The notes beneath the pieces are model-generated. The model ran no database searches and had not been told where the DNA came from. It saw only the letters and a program-made list of their open reading frames with translations. This document shows positions 1-7,780 of a stretch of DNA of 40,114 nt, piece by piece. Origin of the DNA: Elioraea sp. Yellowstone (lineage in GTDB: Bacteria; Pseudomonadota; Alphaproteobacteria; Acetobacterales; Acetobacteraceae); assembly GCF_006704265.1 (NCBI RefSeq), contig NZ_VIKA01000015.1, positions 1 to 40,114 on the forward strand, in the 5' to 3' direction. Each line of letters starts with the position of its first letter. Position 1 is the stretch's first letter. A program made the position numbers and the translations under genes.

Positions 1-249
1 CCCCCCTCCCCCCGCGTCTCGGGTGCCTGTACGGGCGGGGGGCGGGGGGCGCGGCCCCCGGCCCGCCCGGCCGGCGGATGCCCCCGCCCCATCCCCGGCG
101 CGCCGGCCGGCACGGTCGAGACCGGCGGCACCGGGCGCAGCGGCACCTTCGGCGGGCCGGCGGGCAGCGGCACCACGGTGCGCGACGGCGGCACCATGAC
201 GCTGATGGGCGCGGACGGCCAGATCAGGACCGTGCCGGCGCCGCGCTGA
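1..249 (+). CDS. C-terminal end of an unknown Gly/Pro-rich protein (5' truncated by window)
   Basis: An open frame runs from the window edge to a TGA at 247-249, seven bases before moaD. The last 30 or so residues (ending DGQIRTVPAPR) look like an ordinary protein tail. The part before them is very rich in Gly, Ala, Pro and Arg and lies in G/C homopolymer-like sequence at 1-75, so the true gene could begin inside the window or the 5' part could be intergenic. No domain is recognisable. The tight spacing to moaD suggests co-transcription. I am not sure this frame is coding; the only support is the natural-looking C-terminus and the spacing. Confidence 0.4.
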   Translation, partial: PPSPRVSGACTGGGRGARPPARPAGGCPRPIPGAPAGTVETGGTGRSGTFGGPAGSGTTVRDGGTMTLMGADGQIRTVPAPR

Positions 250-256
250 GGCGGCC

Positions 257-508
257 ATGCGCGTGCTCTACTTCGCCTGGCTGCGCCAGAAGATCGGGCT
301 CGCGGAGGAGGAGGTCGTGCTGCCCGAGAGCGTGCGCGACGTCGCCTCCCTGATCGACTTCCTCGCCGCCCGTTCGCCCGGCCATGCCGAGGCCTTCGCC
401 AACCGCGCCGTGGTGCGCTGCGCGGTGAACCAGGACTTCGCCGGTCCCGACGCGCCCGTGCGCGCGGGCGACGAGGTCGCCTTCTTCCCGCCTGTCACGG
501 GGGGATGA
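257..508 (+). CDS. moaD: Molybdopterin synthase sulfur-carrier subunit MoaD
   Basis: MoaD is the small ubiquitin-like subunit of molybdopterin synthase. Its C-terminal glycine is thiocarboxylated and donates sulfur to precursor Z (cPMP) in molybdenum-cofactor synthesis in the cytoplasm. The 83-residue product has the expected beta-grasp length, the conserved start MRVLYFAWLR, the segment DEVAFFPPV, and ends in Gly-Gly (residues 82-83), the functional signature of the family. The ATG lies seven bases after the preceding stop, with only a weak GAGG-like ribosome site. It is followed after one base by moaE, as expected for the two halves of one enzyme. Identification is secure. Confidence 0.95.
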   Translation: MRVLYFAWLRQKIGLAEEEVVLPESVRDVASLIDFLAARSPGHAEAFANRAVVRCAVNQDFAGPDAPVRAGDEVAFFPPVTGG

Positions 509-509
509 G

Positions 510-968
510 ATGGCGCGCGTGCGCGTGCAGGAGGCGCCCTTCGACGTCGCGGCGGAGCTCGCCGCGCTGACCGCGGGGCGGACGGATGTCGGCGGCATCG
601 GCCTGTTCGTCGGCACCGTGCGCGACAGCGCCGGCGGCCGGACGGTCGCGGCGATGACGCTCGAGCACTATCCGGGCATGACCGAACGCGCGCTCGCCGC
701 CATCGTCGCGGAGGCGCAAGCACGCTGGCCGCTCATCGGCTGCACGGTGATCCATCGCGTCGGCCGGCTCACGCCGGGGGAGGGGATCGTGCTGGTCGCG
801 ACCGCCTCGGCGCACCGCCAGGCCGCGCTGGACGCGACCGCGTTCCTGATCGACTGGCTCAAGACCAGGGCGCCGTTCTGGAAGCACGAGGAATTCGCGG
901 ACGGCGGTGGGCAGTGGGTGGCCGCACGCGACGAGGATGACGCGGCGGCCGCGCGCTGGGTCCGCTGA
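510..968 (+). CDS. moaE: Molybdopterin synthase catalytic subunit MoaE
   Basis: MoaE is the large catalytic subunit that inserts two sulfurs, delivered by MoaD, into cPMP to form the molybdopterin dithiolene. The 152-residue protein has the usual length. Visible family residues are GTVRD near 35-39 (active-site Arg38), His102-Arg103 in the segment SAHR, Lys118, and Lys125 in the block APFWKHE. These correspond closely to the catalytic Arg/His/Lys set known from the E. coli enzyme. The ATG is one base after the moaD stop (TGAGATG), so translation is probably coupled. Other Moa genes are not in this window. A strong hairpin follows the gene. Confidence 0.95.
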   Translation: MARVRVQEAPFDVAAELAALTAGRTDVGGIGLFVGTVRDSAGGRTVAAMTLEHYPGMTERALAAIVAEAQARWPLIGCTVIHRVGRLTPGEGIVLVATASAHRQAALDATAFLIDWLKTRAPFWKHEEFADGGGQWVAARDEDDAAAARWVR

Positions 969-1015
969 ACGGTCCGCTCAACGCAGGGTGCCGCGCCGCA
1001 GGCGGGGATGCGTGC

Positions 1016-1042
1016 GCCCGGGACCGCGGCGCGGTCCCGGGC
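1016..1042. terminator. Hairpin between convergent moaE and SPW genes
   Basis: Perfect inverted repeat: arm GCCCGGGACCG at 1016-1026 and its complement at 1032-1042, with a five-base centre (cggcg) that can close to a three-base loop. It lies in the 82-base gap between the stops of two convergent genes, so a bidirectional terminator is the natural reading. There is no T-tract on either side, as is common in GC-rich genomes, so the mechanism is an inference. Confidence 0.6.
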
Positions 1043-1050
1043 AAGGGCGC

Positions 1051-1413
1051 TCAGGCGTGGGCGGTCCTGCCGGGCTGGTACTCCTGCCAGAGCTCGATCG
1101 CCGCGGCGATCGCCACGAGAACGCCGAGCACGACATGGCTCCACATCGCGCCGACGATCGCGGCGAAGCCGATCAGCCATGGGGCGACGATCGCCCATAG
1201 CCCAGCCACCAGGTTCACCCAGGACGCGGCGAAGGCGTAGCCGGCGAACCCGGCGATGGCCACCAGCGCCATCACCGCGCCCGTGATCCAGGCGGTCCAG
1301 GCCGCCCCGGTCTCGGCCGCGAAGCCGACCAGCCAGGGGGTCAGCGCCAGCACCAGGCCGAAGGCGAGCTGACCGCCGAGCAGGGCGTTCTTCCAGTCCT
1401 CGAACCTCGTCAT
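1051..1413 (-). CDS. SPW-repeat family small integral membrane protein
   Basis: A 120-residue, very hydrophobic protein with about four predicted membrane segments arranged as two similar halves. Each half carries a (T/A)PWL(V/I)GF motif (near residues 25-31 and 77-83), the hallmark of SPW-repeat proteins, whose biochemical role is unknown. The start at 1413 (MTRFEDWKNALLGG) is fixed by an excellent ribosome site, AAGGAGGTG, six bases upstream; a longer in-frame reading upstream lacks such a site. Ends in a short polar tail (QEYQPGRTAHA). It stands alone between moaE (convergent) and the TPR gene (same strand, 335 bases upstream), so it is probably monocistronic. The family call is good, the function open. 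Confidence 0.85.
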   Translation of the reverse strand: MTRFEDWKNALLGGQLAFGLVLALTPWLVGFAAETGAAWTAWITGAVMALVAIAGFAGYAFAASWVNLVAGLWAIVAPWLIGFAAIVGAMWSHVVLGVLVAIAAAIELWQEYQPGRTAHA

Positions 1414-1748
1414 CCTTGACACCTCCTTGCGGCGGCGGATTCGGCTCCCTCTCAGGCGAAGCCGATGCCGCCCTGCGTCCATCCACACGCCAAGGCGCAG
1501 GGGCCACGGCGTCCCCGCGATCCCGTCGGGAGGTGTGGTCGTGCTCACCCGGAGCGTGGCGGCTGTTGCACCGCCTGGCCGTCCGCCGCGATCCGCCCTG
1601 CGGCGGGAACCCGATCGTCGCTCCACCGACCACATCCTCGCACGAGCAACATGGCTGCGGGGAACGCAGGGCACCGTCCCCGGCACCCGGGGGGCGGGCC
1701 CGTTCGGCACCCGACCCGACCGGCGAGTTAGAAACGCAGACCGGAACG
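1414..1748. other. 335-base intergenic stretch upstream of the SPW gene
   Basis: No convincing gene on either strand. It must hold the promoter for the SPW gene. A weak minus-strand candidate is TTGACG at 1752-1747, a 16-base spacer and TAACTC at 1730-1725, which would give a 5' leader of about 300 bases. Small G/C-rich inverted repeats occur, but none is striking. Confidence 0.35.
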
Positions 1749-3029
1749 TCAAGGGCGGGGAGAGGCGGGGCAGGCGAAGCGGCGGCGCAGGATCATGCGC
1801 GCCGTCTCCTTGCGGTCGGCGCGCAGACAGGCGGCGATCGCGGTGTCCTCGATCATGTCGCGCTGCGCGCCGCTGCCGCCGATGCGCGCGGCGTCCGGCA
1901 GGGCCGGGACGAGGAGGTCGGCAGCCTCGTCATAGGCACCCGCCGCGAACGCCGCGAAGCCGCGGCAGAGCACGGGGACCACCGGACCGGCCGGGAGCCG
2001 CCCCGTCGCGACCAGTGCCTCCAGCGCGGCGAGGCGGCGTGCCAGCGTCTCGCGCCGTCCCGTGACCGCCTCCAGCAGCGCGGCGTGCAGATCGGCGAAG
2101 GCCAGCCCCGCCGTCGCGAATCGTTCGGCGCCGTAGGCGGCGATCTCCTCCCATGGCAGGGGCCGCGCCGGATCGCGCAGCAGCACGCGCCACAGCAGCG
2201 AGGCGGCATCGGTCAGCGTGTTCAGGGGCGGCGCCTGCGACACGTCGGGTGCGATGCGGCTCTCGTAGAGATCGAGTGCGGCGGCGACATCGTCGCGCTC
2301 GAGCGCGAACAGCGCGAGATGCCAAGCGAGATGCGCATTGAGCGTGCCGGCACGGTCGTAGTGAGGAAGGAACGTCTCGGTCTCGCGCCGGCCCTCGTCG
2401 ATCTCGCCGCGGTCGTGCCGCGCATGCGCAAGCCCGTGCACGGCGTTCGCATTGCACGGGCGCAATTCGAGTGCGCGCTGGAGATGCGCAAGTCCCGCTG
2501 CCAGCGCACCCGCCTCGGCGTAGGACCAGCCGCGATACCCCTCGAACCACCAGTCGTCGCGGTAATGGGCCGCGACCGCGTCGCAGAGGGCCGCGCGCGC
2601 GCGGTCGTGGTCGGGCCGCCCCGAGAAGGCGTAGAGCCCGAAGGCGCCGAGCGGCAGCGACAGTACCAGCGCGTCGCGCGGATGGGCGGCGATATGGGCG
2701 AGCGCTGCCGAGAGCGCCACGGCGCCGTCGCCGGCGAGCGCGCGTTCGAGGATCGCGACCTGCGAGGCCTCGCGTTCGGTCGCGCCGGCGAGGGTGGCGC
2801 GGGCCGCCGCGACCGCCTGCTTCGCCTCGGCCACGCGCCCCATGATCTGGAGCTGGCGGCCGCGCGCCAGATGCGCGGCGGCGAAGCGGGGATCGGCGGC
2901 GAGCGCGCGGTCGAACGCCGCGAGCGCCCCGGGCCAGGCGGCGAGCATGAGGTCGAGCCCCTCGCGATAGGCTGCGGCCGCCTCGGCGGACGCGGTGCTG
3001 AGCGTCAGTCCGCGCTGATCCTTGCGCAT
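1749..3029 (-). CDS. TTC38-like tetratricopeptide repeat protein
   Basis: A 426-residue helical repeat protein, nearly the length of human TTC38 and its bacterial relatives. Repeat features are visible throughout: EGLDLMLAAWPGALAAFDRA near the N-terminus, then ADPRFAAAHLARGR, and the family-typical middle with HGLAHARHDRGEIDEG and AHLAWHLALFALERDD. There is no signal peptide or membrane segment, so it is probably cytosolic. Bacterial members are uncharacterised; a scaffold or protein-interaction role is the usual guess. The start at 3029 (MRKDQRGLTL) has a GGAGGAG ribosome site just upstream; longer in-frame readings reach into low-complexity intergenic sequence and are not favoured. It is followed downstream on the same strand by the SPW gene after a long gap and is likely monocistronic. 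Confidence 0.8.
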   Translation of the reverse strand: MRKDQRGLTLSTASAEAAAAYREGLDLMLAAWPGALAAFDRALAADPRFAAAHLARGRQLQIMGRVAEAKQAVAAARATLAGATEREASQVAILERALAGDGAVALSAALAHIAAHPRDALVLSLPLGAFGLYAFSGRPDHDRARAALCDAVAAHYRDDWWFEGYRGWSYAEAGALAAGLAHLQRALELRPCNANAVHGLAHARHDRGEIDEGRRETETFLPHYDRAGTLNAHLAWHLALFALERDDVAAALDLYESRIAPDVSQAPPLNTLTDAASLLWRVLLRDPARPLPWEEIAAYGAERFATAGLAFADLHAALLEAVTGRRETLARRLAALEALVATGRLPAGPVVPVLCRGFAAFAAGAYDEAADLLVPALPDAARIGGSGAQRDMIEDTAIAACLRADRKETARMILRRRFACPASPRP

Positions 3030-3059
3030 GCCGACTCCTCCGCCGGTCTCCAGTCTGTC

Positions 3060-3080
3060 CCTCTCCCGCTGCGGGAGAGG
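3060..3080. repeat. REP-like hairpin
   Basis: Perfect 9-base arms CCTCTCCCG (3060-3068) and CGGGAGAGG (3072-3080) around the loop CTG. Palindromes of this kind, read as CTCTCCCG-CTG-CGGGAGAG, recur in intergenic DNA of many proteobacteria, so a dispersed repetitive extragenic palindrome is likely. It lies just upstream of the TPR gene start and could also fold in that gene's leader. Copy number cannot be judged from one window. Confidence 0.5.
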
Positions 3081-3362
3081 TGACGCAGAGTCGCCGCGGG
3101 TTTCCTCCCCGGCAAGGTGGCAGAGGCAAGCCGGCGGTGTGCCGAATGTCCTGGCCGTTGCGGGGGCGGGCCATGCCGGAGAAGAGGCCAGCCGGTTCCC
3201 GCCTGGAGGGGAAGGGCGAACGTTCCGACGATGCCGCACCAGGCGGCGACCACGGGCCACCCGGGTGGCGATCGGGCCGATCGTGGGGGGATCGGCTGCT
3301 CCGCCGGACAGTGCGGGGCGGGGGCGACGGATGGGCGCGACCAGGGTCGTGCCGTCCTGAAC

Positions 3363-3378
3363 GGCGATCCGGATCGCC
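3363..3378. repeat. 16-base perfect palindrome
   Basis: GGCGATCC followed by its exact complement GGATCGCC with no spacer. It lies about 190 bases upstream of the GntR start. It could be a dimeric regulator site; it may equally be a chance feature of GATC-rich intergenic sequence, several shorter GATC palindromes being nearby. Confidence 0.3.
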
Positions 3379-3486
3379 CCGTCGACTGGCCACGCCCGTG
3401 CTGCCGTCCGGGTCGATCCGGCCGGGGGATGCCGCCGCAATGAGTGCGGCCGATGCCGTCGCCTGAGCCTGCGGACCTGAGAGGGC

Positions 3487-3527
3487 TTGACGGGGCCGGA
3501 TCAGTCTGGTGTGTTGATGACATGTCA
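3487..3527 (+). promoter_or_regulatory. Candidate promoter and operator of the GntR-dioxygenase-oxidase cluster
   Basis: A -35-like TTGACG (3487-3492), a 17-base spacer and a weak -10-like TGTGTT (3510-3515) lie about 35 bases before the GntR start. Immediately downstream is the perfect 10-base palindrome TGACATGTCA (3518-3527), well placed over the expected transcription start to act as an operator for autoregulation by the GntR protein. Position and symmetry are seen; the binding partner is inferred. Confidence 0.4.
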
Positions 3528-3550
3528 GTGCTGCGGCCAGAGACCTGCCA

Positions 3551-4237
3551 GTGATCGTGGCACTCGCGCCACCACCACCCAGCCTCACGGATCAGGCGGC
3601 CGCCAGCCTGCGCCGTGCGATCCTCGCCACCCGCCTGCCACCGGGCGAGACGGTGAGCGAGACCGCGGCCGCCGCCCTGACTGGACTCGGCAAGGCACCA
3701 GTGCGCGCGGCGCTGGCGCGGCTCGCCGAGGAAGGGCTCGTCCAGGCCGTGCCGCGCCGCGGCTGGGTGGTCAGCCCCGTCACCGTGCGCGACATCCACG
3801 AGGTCTTTGCGCTGCGCGCCCTGCTCGAGCCCGAGGCGGCACGGCTTGCCGCCGGGCGGGTCGATGCCGCCGCGCTGGAGACGCTCGATGCCGTGGTGCG
3901 CTGCGGCTACGACCCGGCCGATCCGGACAGCGCGCTCGCCTTTCTCGAGGCGAACCGGGCCTTCCATGTCGCAGTGGCGGAACTCTCGGGCAACCGTCGG
4001 CTCGCGCGCATTCTCGCCCGGCTGCTCGACGAGGCGACACGGATGCTGGTGTTGGGCCTCGCCCGGCGCGACCGCACCGGCGAGATGCGGGCGGAGCACA
4101 GTGCGCTGATCGCCGCCCTGGTGGCGGGCGACGCCGAGGAGGCGGCCCGGCTCTCGGCCGCCGAGATCGGCACCAGCCGCGCGATGGTGCTGGATGCGCT
4201 CCTCTCGCCCGACGCGGCGACGCGGATCGCGACCTGA
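3551..4237 (+). CDS. GntR-family transcriptional regulator, FadR/FCD type
   Basis: A 228-residue DNA-binding repressor/activator. Residues about 11-75 form the winged helix-turn-helix (TDQAAASLRRAIL, then KAPVRAALARLAEEGLV and the wing PRRGWVV). Residues about 80-215 form the all-helical FCD effector domain, with NRAFHVAVAELSGN and the later EHSALIAALVAGD contributing the His residues typical of its metal/ligand pocket. The start is GTG at 3551; the ribosome site is poor, and an in-frame GTG at 3557 is an alternative. It is 16 bases from the thiol dioxygenase gene, so it probably autoregulates the three-gene cluster in response to a substrate of that pathway. The ligand is unknown. Confidence 0.88.
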   Translation: MIVALAPPPPSLTDQAAASLRRAILATRLPPGETVSETAAAALTGLGKAPVRAALARLAEEGLVQAVPRRGWVVSPVTVRDIHEVFALRALLEPEAARLAAGRVDAAALETLDAVVRCGYDPADPDSALAFLEANRAFHVAVAELSGNRRLARILARLLDEATRMLVLGLARRDRTGEMRAEHSALIAALVAGDAEEAARLSAAEIGTSRAMVLDALLSPDAATRIAT

Positions 4238-4253
4238 AGGGCAGGGGGACACG

Positions 4254-4784
4254 ATGAACCAGGTGAGCGCGATCGCGCGCAATGCCACGCTGCAGGCCAT
4301 GATCGAGGCGGTCACCGCGGCCGAGCGCGGGGCGGATGCAGGCAGGGAGTGCCGCATCGCTGCCGCCATCGCGCCGTTTCTCGATCGGGCGGAGCTGCTC
4401 GCCGGGATCGACTGCCCGGGCTCTCCGGAGCGCTACGTGCGCCACCTGCTGCACGAGGACCGCGAGCGTGGCTGGGCGATGGTCGCGATCGTCTGGCAGT
4501 CGGGGCAGGCGAGTCCGGTGCATGGCCACCGCACCTGGTGCGCGTTCGGGGTGCATCGCGGCTGGCTCGAGGAGCGGTTCTTCGCGCTCGGCACCGGCGG
4601 CAGGCCGGTGCGCACGCGCACGCTCTCGCGCCCGCGCGGTGCGACCAGCAGCGGCCCGGCCGACATCACGCTGATCCACCAGCTGGCCAATGTCTCGGAC
4701 GGCCCGGCCGTCTCGATCCACGTCTACGGCGTGCGCTACGACCGCTTCGGCGAGGGCGTGAACTGGGTATACGATCCCGCCTGA
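4254..4784 (+). CDS. Cysteine/3-mercaptopropionate dioxygenase-family thiol dioxygenase
   Basis: A 176-residue cupin that should oxidise a small thiol (cysteine, 3-mercaptopropionate or similar) to its sulfinate using O2 and a mononuclear Fe(II). The three iron-binding His are visible: His90 and His92 in SPVHGHRTW, and His142 in LIHQLAN. A Ser-X-His-X-Tyr element (Ser154, His156, Tyr158; SIHVYG) matches the outer-sphere SHY motif known in bacterial thiol dioxygenases. This three-His pattern is the mercaptopropionate/cysteine dioxygenase arrangement rather than a generic cupin. The ATG at 4254 has a GGGGGA ribosome site and follows the GntR stop by 16 bases. It is followed by a flavin oxidase 37 bases on. 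Substrate choice cannot be settled by reading. Confidence 0.8.
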   Translation: MNQVSAIARNATLQAMIEAVTAAERGADAGRECRIAAAIAPFLDRAELLAGIDCPGSPERYVRHLLHEDRERGWAMVAIVWQSGQASPVHGHRTWCAFGVHRGWLEERFFALGTGGRPVRTRTLSRPRGATSSGPADITLIHQLANVSDGPAVSIHVYGVRYDRFGEGVNWVYDPA

Positions 4785-4821
4785 TCTTGCCGCGCCCGGC
4801 GGCTTGCGGCTTGCTGCGCGG

Positions 4822-6114
4822 ATGCCCGACGACGTCCCGCTGACCGGACTGCCGCCTTCGCTCTGGGCCGCGACGGCGCCGCCTCCCCCCGAGACGACCG
4901 TCCTCGGGGGCGAGACGCGCGCCGATCTCTGCATCGTCGGCGCCGGTTTCACCGGCCTCTCCGCCGCCCTGCACGCCGCCGAAGGCGGTGCCTCGGCGGT
5001 CGTGCTGGAGGCGGGGGCGATCGGCTGGGGCGCCTCGGGACGGAACAACGGCCAGGTGATCCCGACCCTCTCGCGGATGGACCCGGACGAGATCGCACGC
5101 CGCTTCGGCGACACGGGCGAGGCGTTCGTCGCGCTGATCCGCGACAGCGCCGCGCTGGTGTTCGACCTGATCCGAACGCACGGCATCGCCGCCGAGGCCG
5201 TGCAGAACGGCTGGCTCCAGCCCGCGCACCGGCCGAGCCGGATGGCGCTCGCGGAGGCGCGCGTGCGCCAATGGGGCAGCCGCGGCGCGCCGGTCGAACT
5301 GCTCGACCGGGCGGCGATGGCGAAGCTTGCCGGCACGGACCATTGGTACGGCGGCTGGATCAACCGGACCGGCGGGCACATCAACCCGCTCGGCTTTGCG
5401 CGCGGCCTCGCTGCCGCGGCGCTGCGCGCAGGGGCCCGCGTCTTCACGCAGTCGCCGGCGACGGCGCTCACGCGTGAAGGGCCGGCCTGGGTGGTGCGCA
5501 CACCGCGCGGTCGCGTGGTCGCCGACCGCGTCATCCTGGCCACCAACGCCTACTCGGACGATCTCTGGCCCGGGCTCGGGCGGGAGATCATCCCGATCGC
5601 GAGCTACCAGATGGCCACCGTTCCGCTCTCCGACAATGTGCGCCGGACCATCCTGCCCGAAGGCCATGCGCTCTCCGACACGCGGGGCGATCTCTACTTC
5701 TACCGCTTCGATGCGGACGGGCGGCTGGTGACCGGCGGCGGGCTGGCGATCGGCCGCAACTGGCGCGAGCGCATCGTCGCGCGCATCGGCCGGCGTGTCG
5801 CCACGGTCTATCCGCAGCTCGGCGTGCCGCAGTTCGAGTATGTCTGGTGGGGCCCCGTCGGCATCACCGCGGATCGCGCGCCGCACGTGCACGAGCTTGC
5901 GCCCGGCGTGACCACCTGGATCGGCTGCAACGGCCGCGGCGTGGCGCTTGCCACGGCCATCGGACGCGAGCTCGCGCGCCAGGCACTGGGGACGCCGTGG
6001 GCGGCGCTGCCGCTCCTGCGCGAGCCCCTGAAGCCGATCCCGGCCTACGGCTTCGCACGCGCGCTCGCCCCGCTCGCGGTGCTGGAGCGGCGCTGGCGCG
6101 ACCGGCGCGACTGA
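4822..6114 (+). CDS. FAD-dependent amine/amino-acid oxidase (DAO family, PuuB-like)
   Basis: A 430-residue flavoprotein resembling gamma-glutamylputrescine oxidase (PuuB). An N-terminal Rossmann motif CIVGAGFTGLSAA (residues 38-49) is followed by Glu63 for ADP-ribose binding and the GASGRNNGQV block (70-79) typical of PuuB-like enzymes. Further family features are TGGHINPLGFARG in the middle and IGCNGRGVALAT near the C-terminus, the second FAD-binding segment. It probably oxidises a secondary or gamma-glutamylated amine to aldehyde, ammonia and H2O2. The start ATG at 4822 is chosen over an upstream TTG because conserved homology begins soon after it; the ribosome site is weak. It ends only four bases from the convergent glycosyltransferase gene, leaving no room for a terminator. 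The substrate is unknown; the neighbour suggests a thiol/amine compound. Confidence 0.8.
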   Translation: MPDDVPLTGLPPSLWAATAPPPPETTVLGGETRADLCIVGAGFTGLSAALHAAEGGASAVVLEAGAIGWGASGRNNGQVIPTLSRMDPDEIARRFGDTGEAFVALIRDSAALVFDLIRTHGIAAEAVQNGWLQPAHRPSRMALAEARVRQWGSRGAPVELLDRAAMAKLAGTDHWYGGWINRTGGHINPLGFARGLAAAALRAGARVFTQSPATALTREGPAWVVRTPRGRVVADRVILATNAYSDDLWPGLGREIIPIASYQMATVPLSDNVRRTILPEGHALSDTRGDLYFYRFDADGRLVTGGGLAIGRNWRERIVARIGRRVATVYPQLGVPQFEYVWWGPVGITADRAPHVHELAPGVTTWIGCNGRGVALATAIGRELARQALGTPWAALPLLREPLKPIPAYGFARALAPLAVLERRWRDRRD

Positions 6115-6118
6115 TCGG

Positions 6119-7780
6119 TCAGGCCGGCGGCAGAACGAACAGCGTCAGGTCCAGCATCCGGCCGTTCGAGTAGTTGCGGCCTTGCACCGAGCCGGCCGCG
6201 CCCGGCGCGATGCCGAGCTGTGCCGCCCGCGCGAGGAACCGCTCGCGCTCCCGCGCGCCCACGACCGCCACGGTGCAGTCGCGCCGTTCCGCCAGCACCT
6301 CGGCGGCCGCCTCCGGCGACCGGGCGAGGCGCGTGGCATAGGGACCGTGCAGGAAGACGAGGCTCGGCTCGTGGTAGGGCGTGGTGACGAGGAGGCGGCC
6401 AGGGCAGGGGGCTGCCGCCTCGGCGGCGGCGACGATCCTCGGGGTGAGCCACAGCCCCCGGACCTGCGGCAGGGTCCAGCCGAAGGTGCCGACCCAGATC
6501 ACCAGCGCGGCCGCCCCGGCCAGCGCGAGCGCGCGAGGTGCCTGTCCCCGCAGCATCGCCCGACCGGCGAGGCCGATCGCCGCAAGCCCGGCGACCGACA
6601 CCGCGAGCGCCACGGGATCGAACCGGCCGTCGAGCGCGAGCGCTGCCCCGATGCCCGCCAGGGCGAGCGCGGCGCCGACAAACGTCCACAGGCCGAGATA
6701 GCCGCGCGCCGGCCAGCGCCAGCGGCCCTCGGGCAGCCGGATGGCTCCCGCTGTCAGCGCCGCCGCCGTCAGGGTCGCGATCGCCGGATAGGTCGGCAGG
6801 GTATAGTGCGGCAGCTTGGTCGCGACGAGTTCGAACACAAGCCAAGTGGGCAGGATCCAGGCGATCAGGAACCGGACCACCGGCTCGTTCCGGTTCCGCC
6901 AGACGAAGGGGATGGCGAGCACGGCGAACAGCGCGCCGGGCCAGAAGGCGATCGTGAAGGCGAGGAGGTGATATCCCGGTGGCGCCCCGTGGGCCTGCTG
7001 CCCCGTGGCCACCTTGCCCAGCATCGAGTGGCCGATCGCCTCGCTGAGGAACGCCCCATCCGTGTTCAGCGTGATGGCCACGGGCCAGGGCAGCGCGATC
7101 GCCATCATCAGGGGAATGCCCCAAGGCGAGCGCAACCTGCCCAGCCAGGCCAGGCGCCGTTCCCACACCGCGAGGGCCAGCACGGTCAGGCCGGAGACCA
7201 TCGGCGCGATCGGCCCCTTCAGCATCAGCCCGACGCCGAGCGCGGCCCAGAACAGGCCGGCGGTCAGGGCCGGGCGCGTCGCGCGGTCGAGATACAGCAG
7301 CATCAGCGCCGACTGCGCCGTGACCACCACGGCGAGCATCGTCGCATCGATCTTCGCCATCCGGGCCTCGACGCCCAGCAGCAGCGAGACCGCCAGCAGC
7401 GTGCCGGCGATCAGCCCGGCGCGGGCGCCGAAGAGCCGCCCCGCGAGCCAGCCGGTCAGCAGCACGGCGAACGTCGCGCCCGCAAGTGAGACCAGGCGGA
7501 AGCCCCAGATGGCGCGCGTCTCGACCGAGAAAAATATTGCAACAGCAATGGATTGTAGCCAGTAGATGCCGGCCGGCTGGAGGTGGCGCGGCTCGTCCTG
7601 GAAGCGGATGTCGATGAAGTCGCCCGAACTCAGCATCTGGGTCGTGGCGACCGCGTAGCGCGACTCGTCGCGGTCGATCGGCGGCAGGCCGGACTGGCCG
7701 GGCACGAACAGCACCAAGGCCAGCACCAGGAGCAGCGCGAGGACGAGCCAGCGCGTGCCGGCCCGTGTCTCAGGCGTCAC
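6119..7780 (-). CDS. GT39/ArnT-like polyprenyl-phosphate sugar:lipid glycosyltransferase
   Basis: A 553-residue polytopic membrane protein of the GT-C class. The first periplasmic loop has PPIDRDESRYA (about 33-43), the acidic catalytic motif of the PMT/ArnT family, after a first membrane helix rich in Leu/Val/Ala. Around ten more hydrophobic helices follow, then a soluble C-terminal part (from about 440). Such enzymes transfer a sugar from undecaprenyl-phosphate to lipid A or another envelope acceptor on the periplasmic side. It starts with GTG at 7780 and overlaps the end of the upstream GT2 gene by 11 bases, so the two are translationally coupled: GT2 probably makes the polyprenyl-phosphate sugar and this protein uses it. 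The sugar and acceptor are not evident. Confidence 0.85.
   Translation of the reverse strand: MTPETRAGTRWLVLALLLVLALVLFVPGQSGLPPIDRDESRYAVATTQMLSSGDFIDIRFQDEPRHLQPAGIYWLQSIAVAIFFSVETRAIWGFRLVSLAGATFAVLLTGWLAGRLFGARAGLIAGTLLAVSLLLGVEARMAKIDATMLAVVVTAQSALMLLYLDRATRPALTAGLFWAALGVGLMLKGPIAPMVSGLTVLALAVWERRLAWLGRLRSPWGIPLMMAIALPWPVAITLNTDGAFLSEAIGHSMLGKVATGQQAHGAPPGYHLLAFTIAFWPGALFAVLAIPFVWRNRNEPVVRFLIAWILPTWLVFELVATKLPHYTLPTYPAIATLTAAALTAGAIRLPEGRWRWPARGYLGLWTFVGAALALAGIGAALALDGRFDPVALAVSVAGLAAIGLAGRAMLRGQAPRALALAGAAALVIWVGTFGWTLPQVRGLWLTPRIVAAAEAAAPCPGRLLVTTPYHEPSLVFLHGPYATRLARSPEAAAEVLAERRDCTVAVVGARERERFLARAAQLGIAPGAAGSVQGRNYSNGRMLDLTLFVLPPA

Larger units (their letters stand above)
3030..3550. 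other. 521-base divergent intergenic region (TPR gene / GntR gene)
   Basis: No gene is supported on either strand; the open frames here are antisense or out-of-frame readings of GC-rich DNA. The region holds a REP-like hairpin (3060-3080), several perfect palindromes built on GATC (for example CGATCGG-G-CCGATCG near 3276-3290 and the 16-base palindrome at 3363-3378), and a promoter/operator-like segment close to the GntR start (3487-3527). Confidence 0.5.

Noticed and set aside
1416-3083. Long plus-strand open frame (555 codons) opposite the SPW and TPR genes
   Set aside because: It runs antisense to genes with clear homology; its translation is Arg/Gly/Ala-rich without domain patterns, as expected from third-position GC bias.
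3780-5546. 588-codon minus-strand frame opposite the GntR-dioxygenase-oxidase cluster
   Set aside because: No recognisable domain; the plus strand has three homologous proteins with catalytic residues in place.
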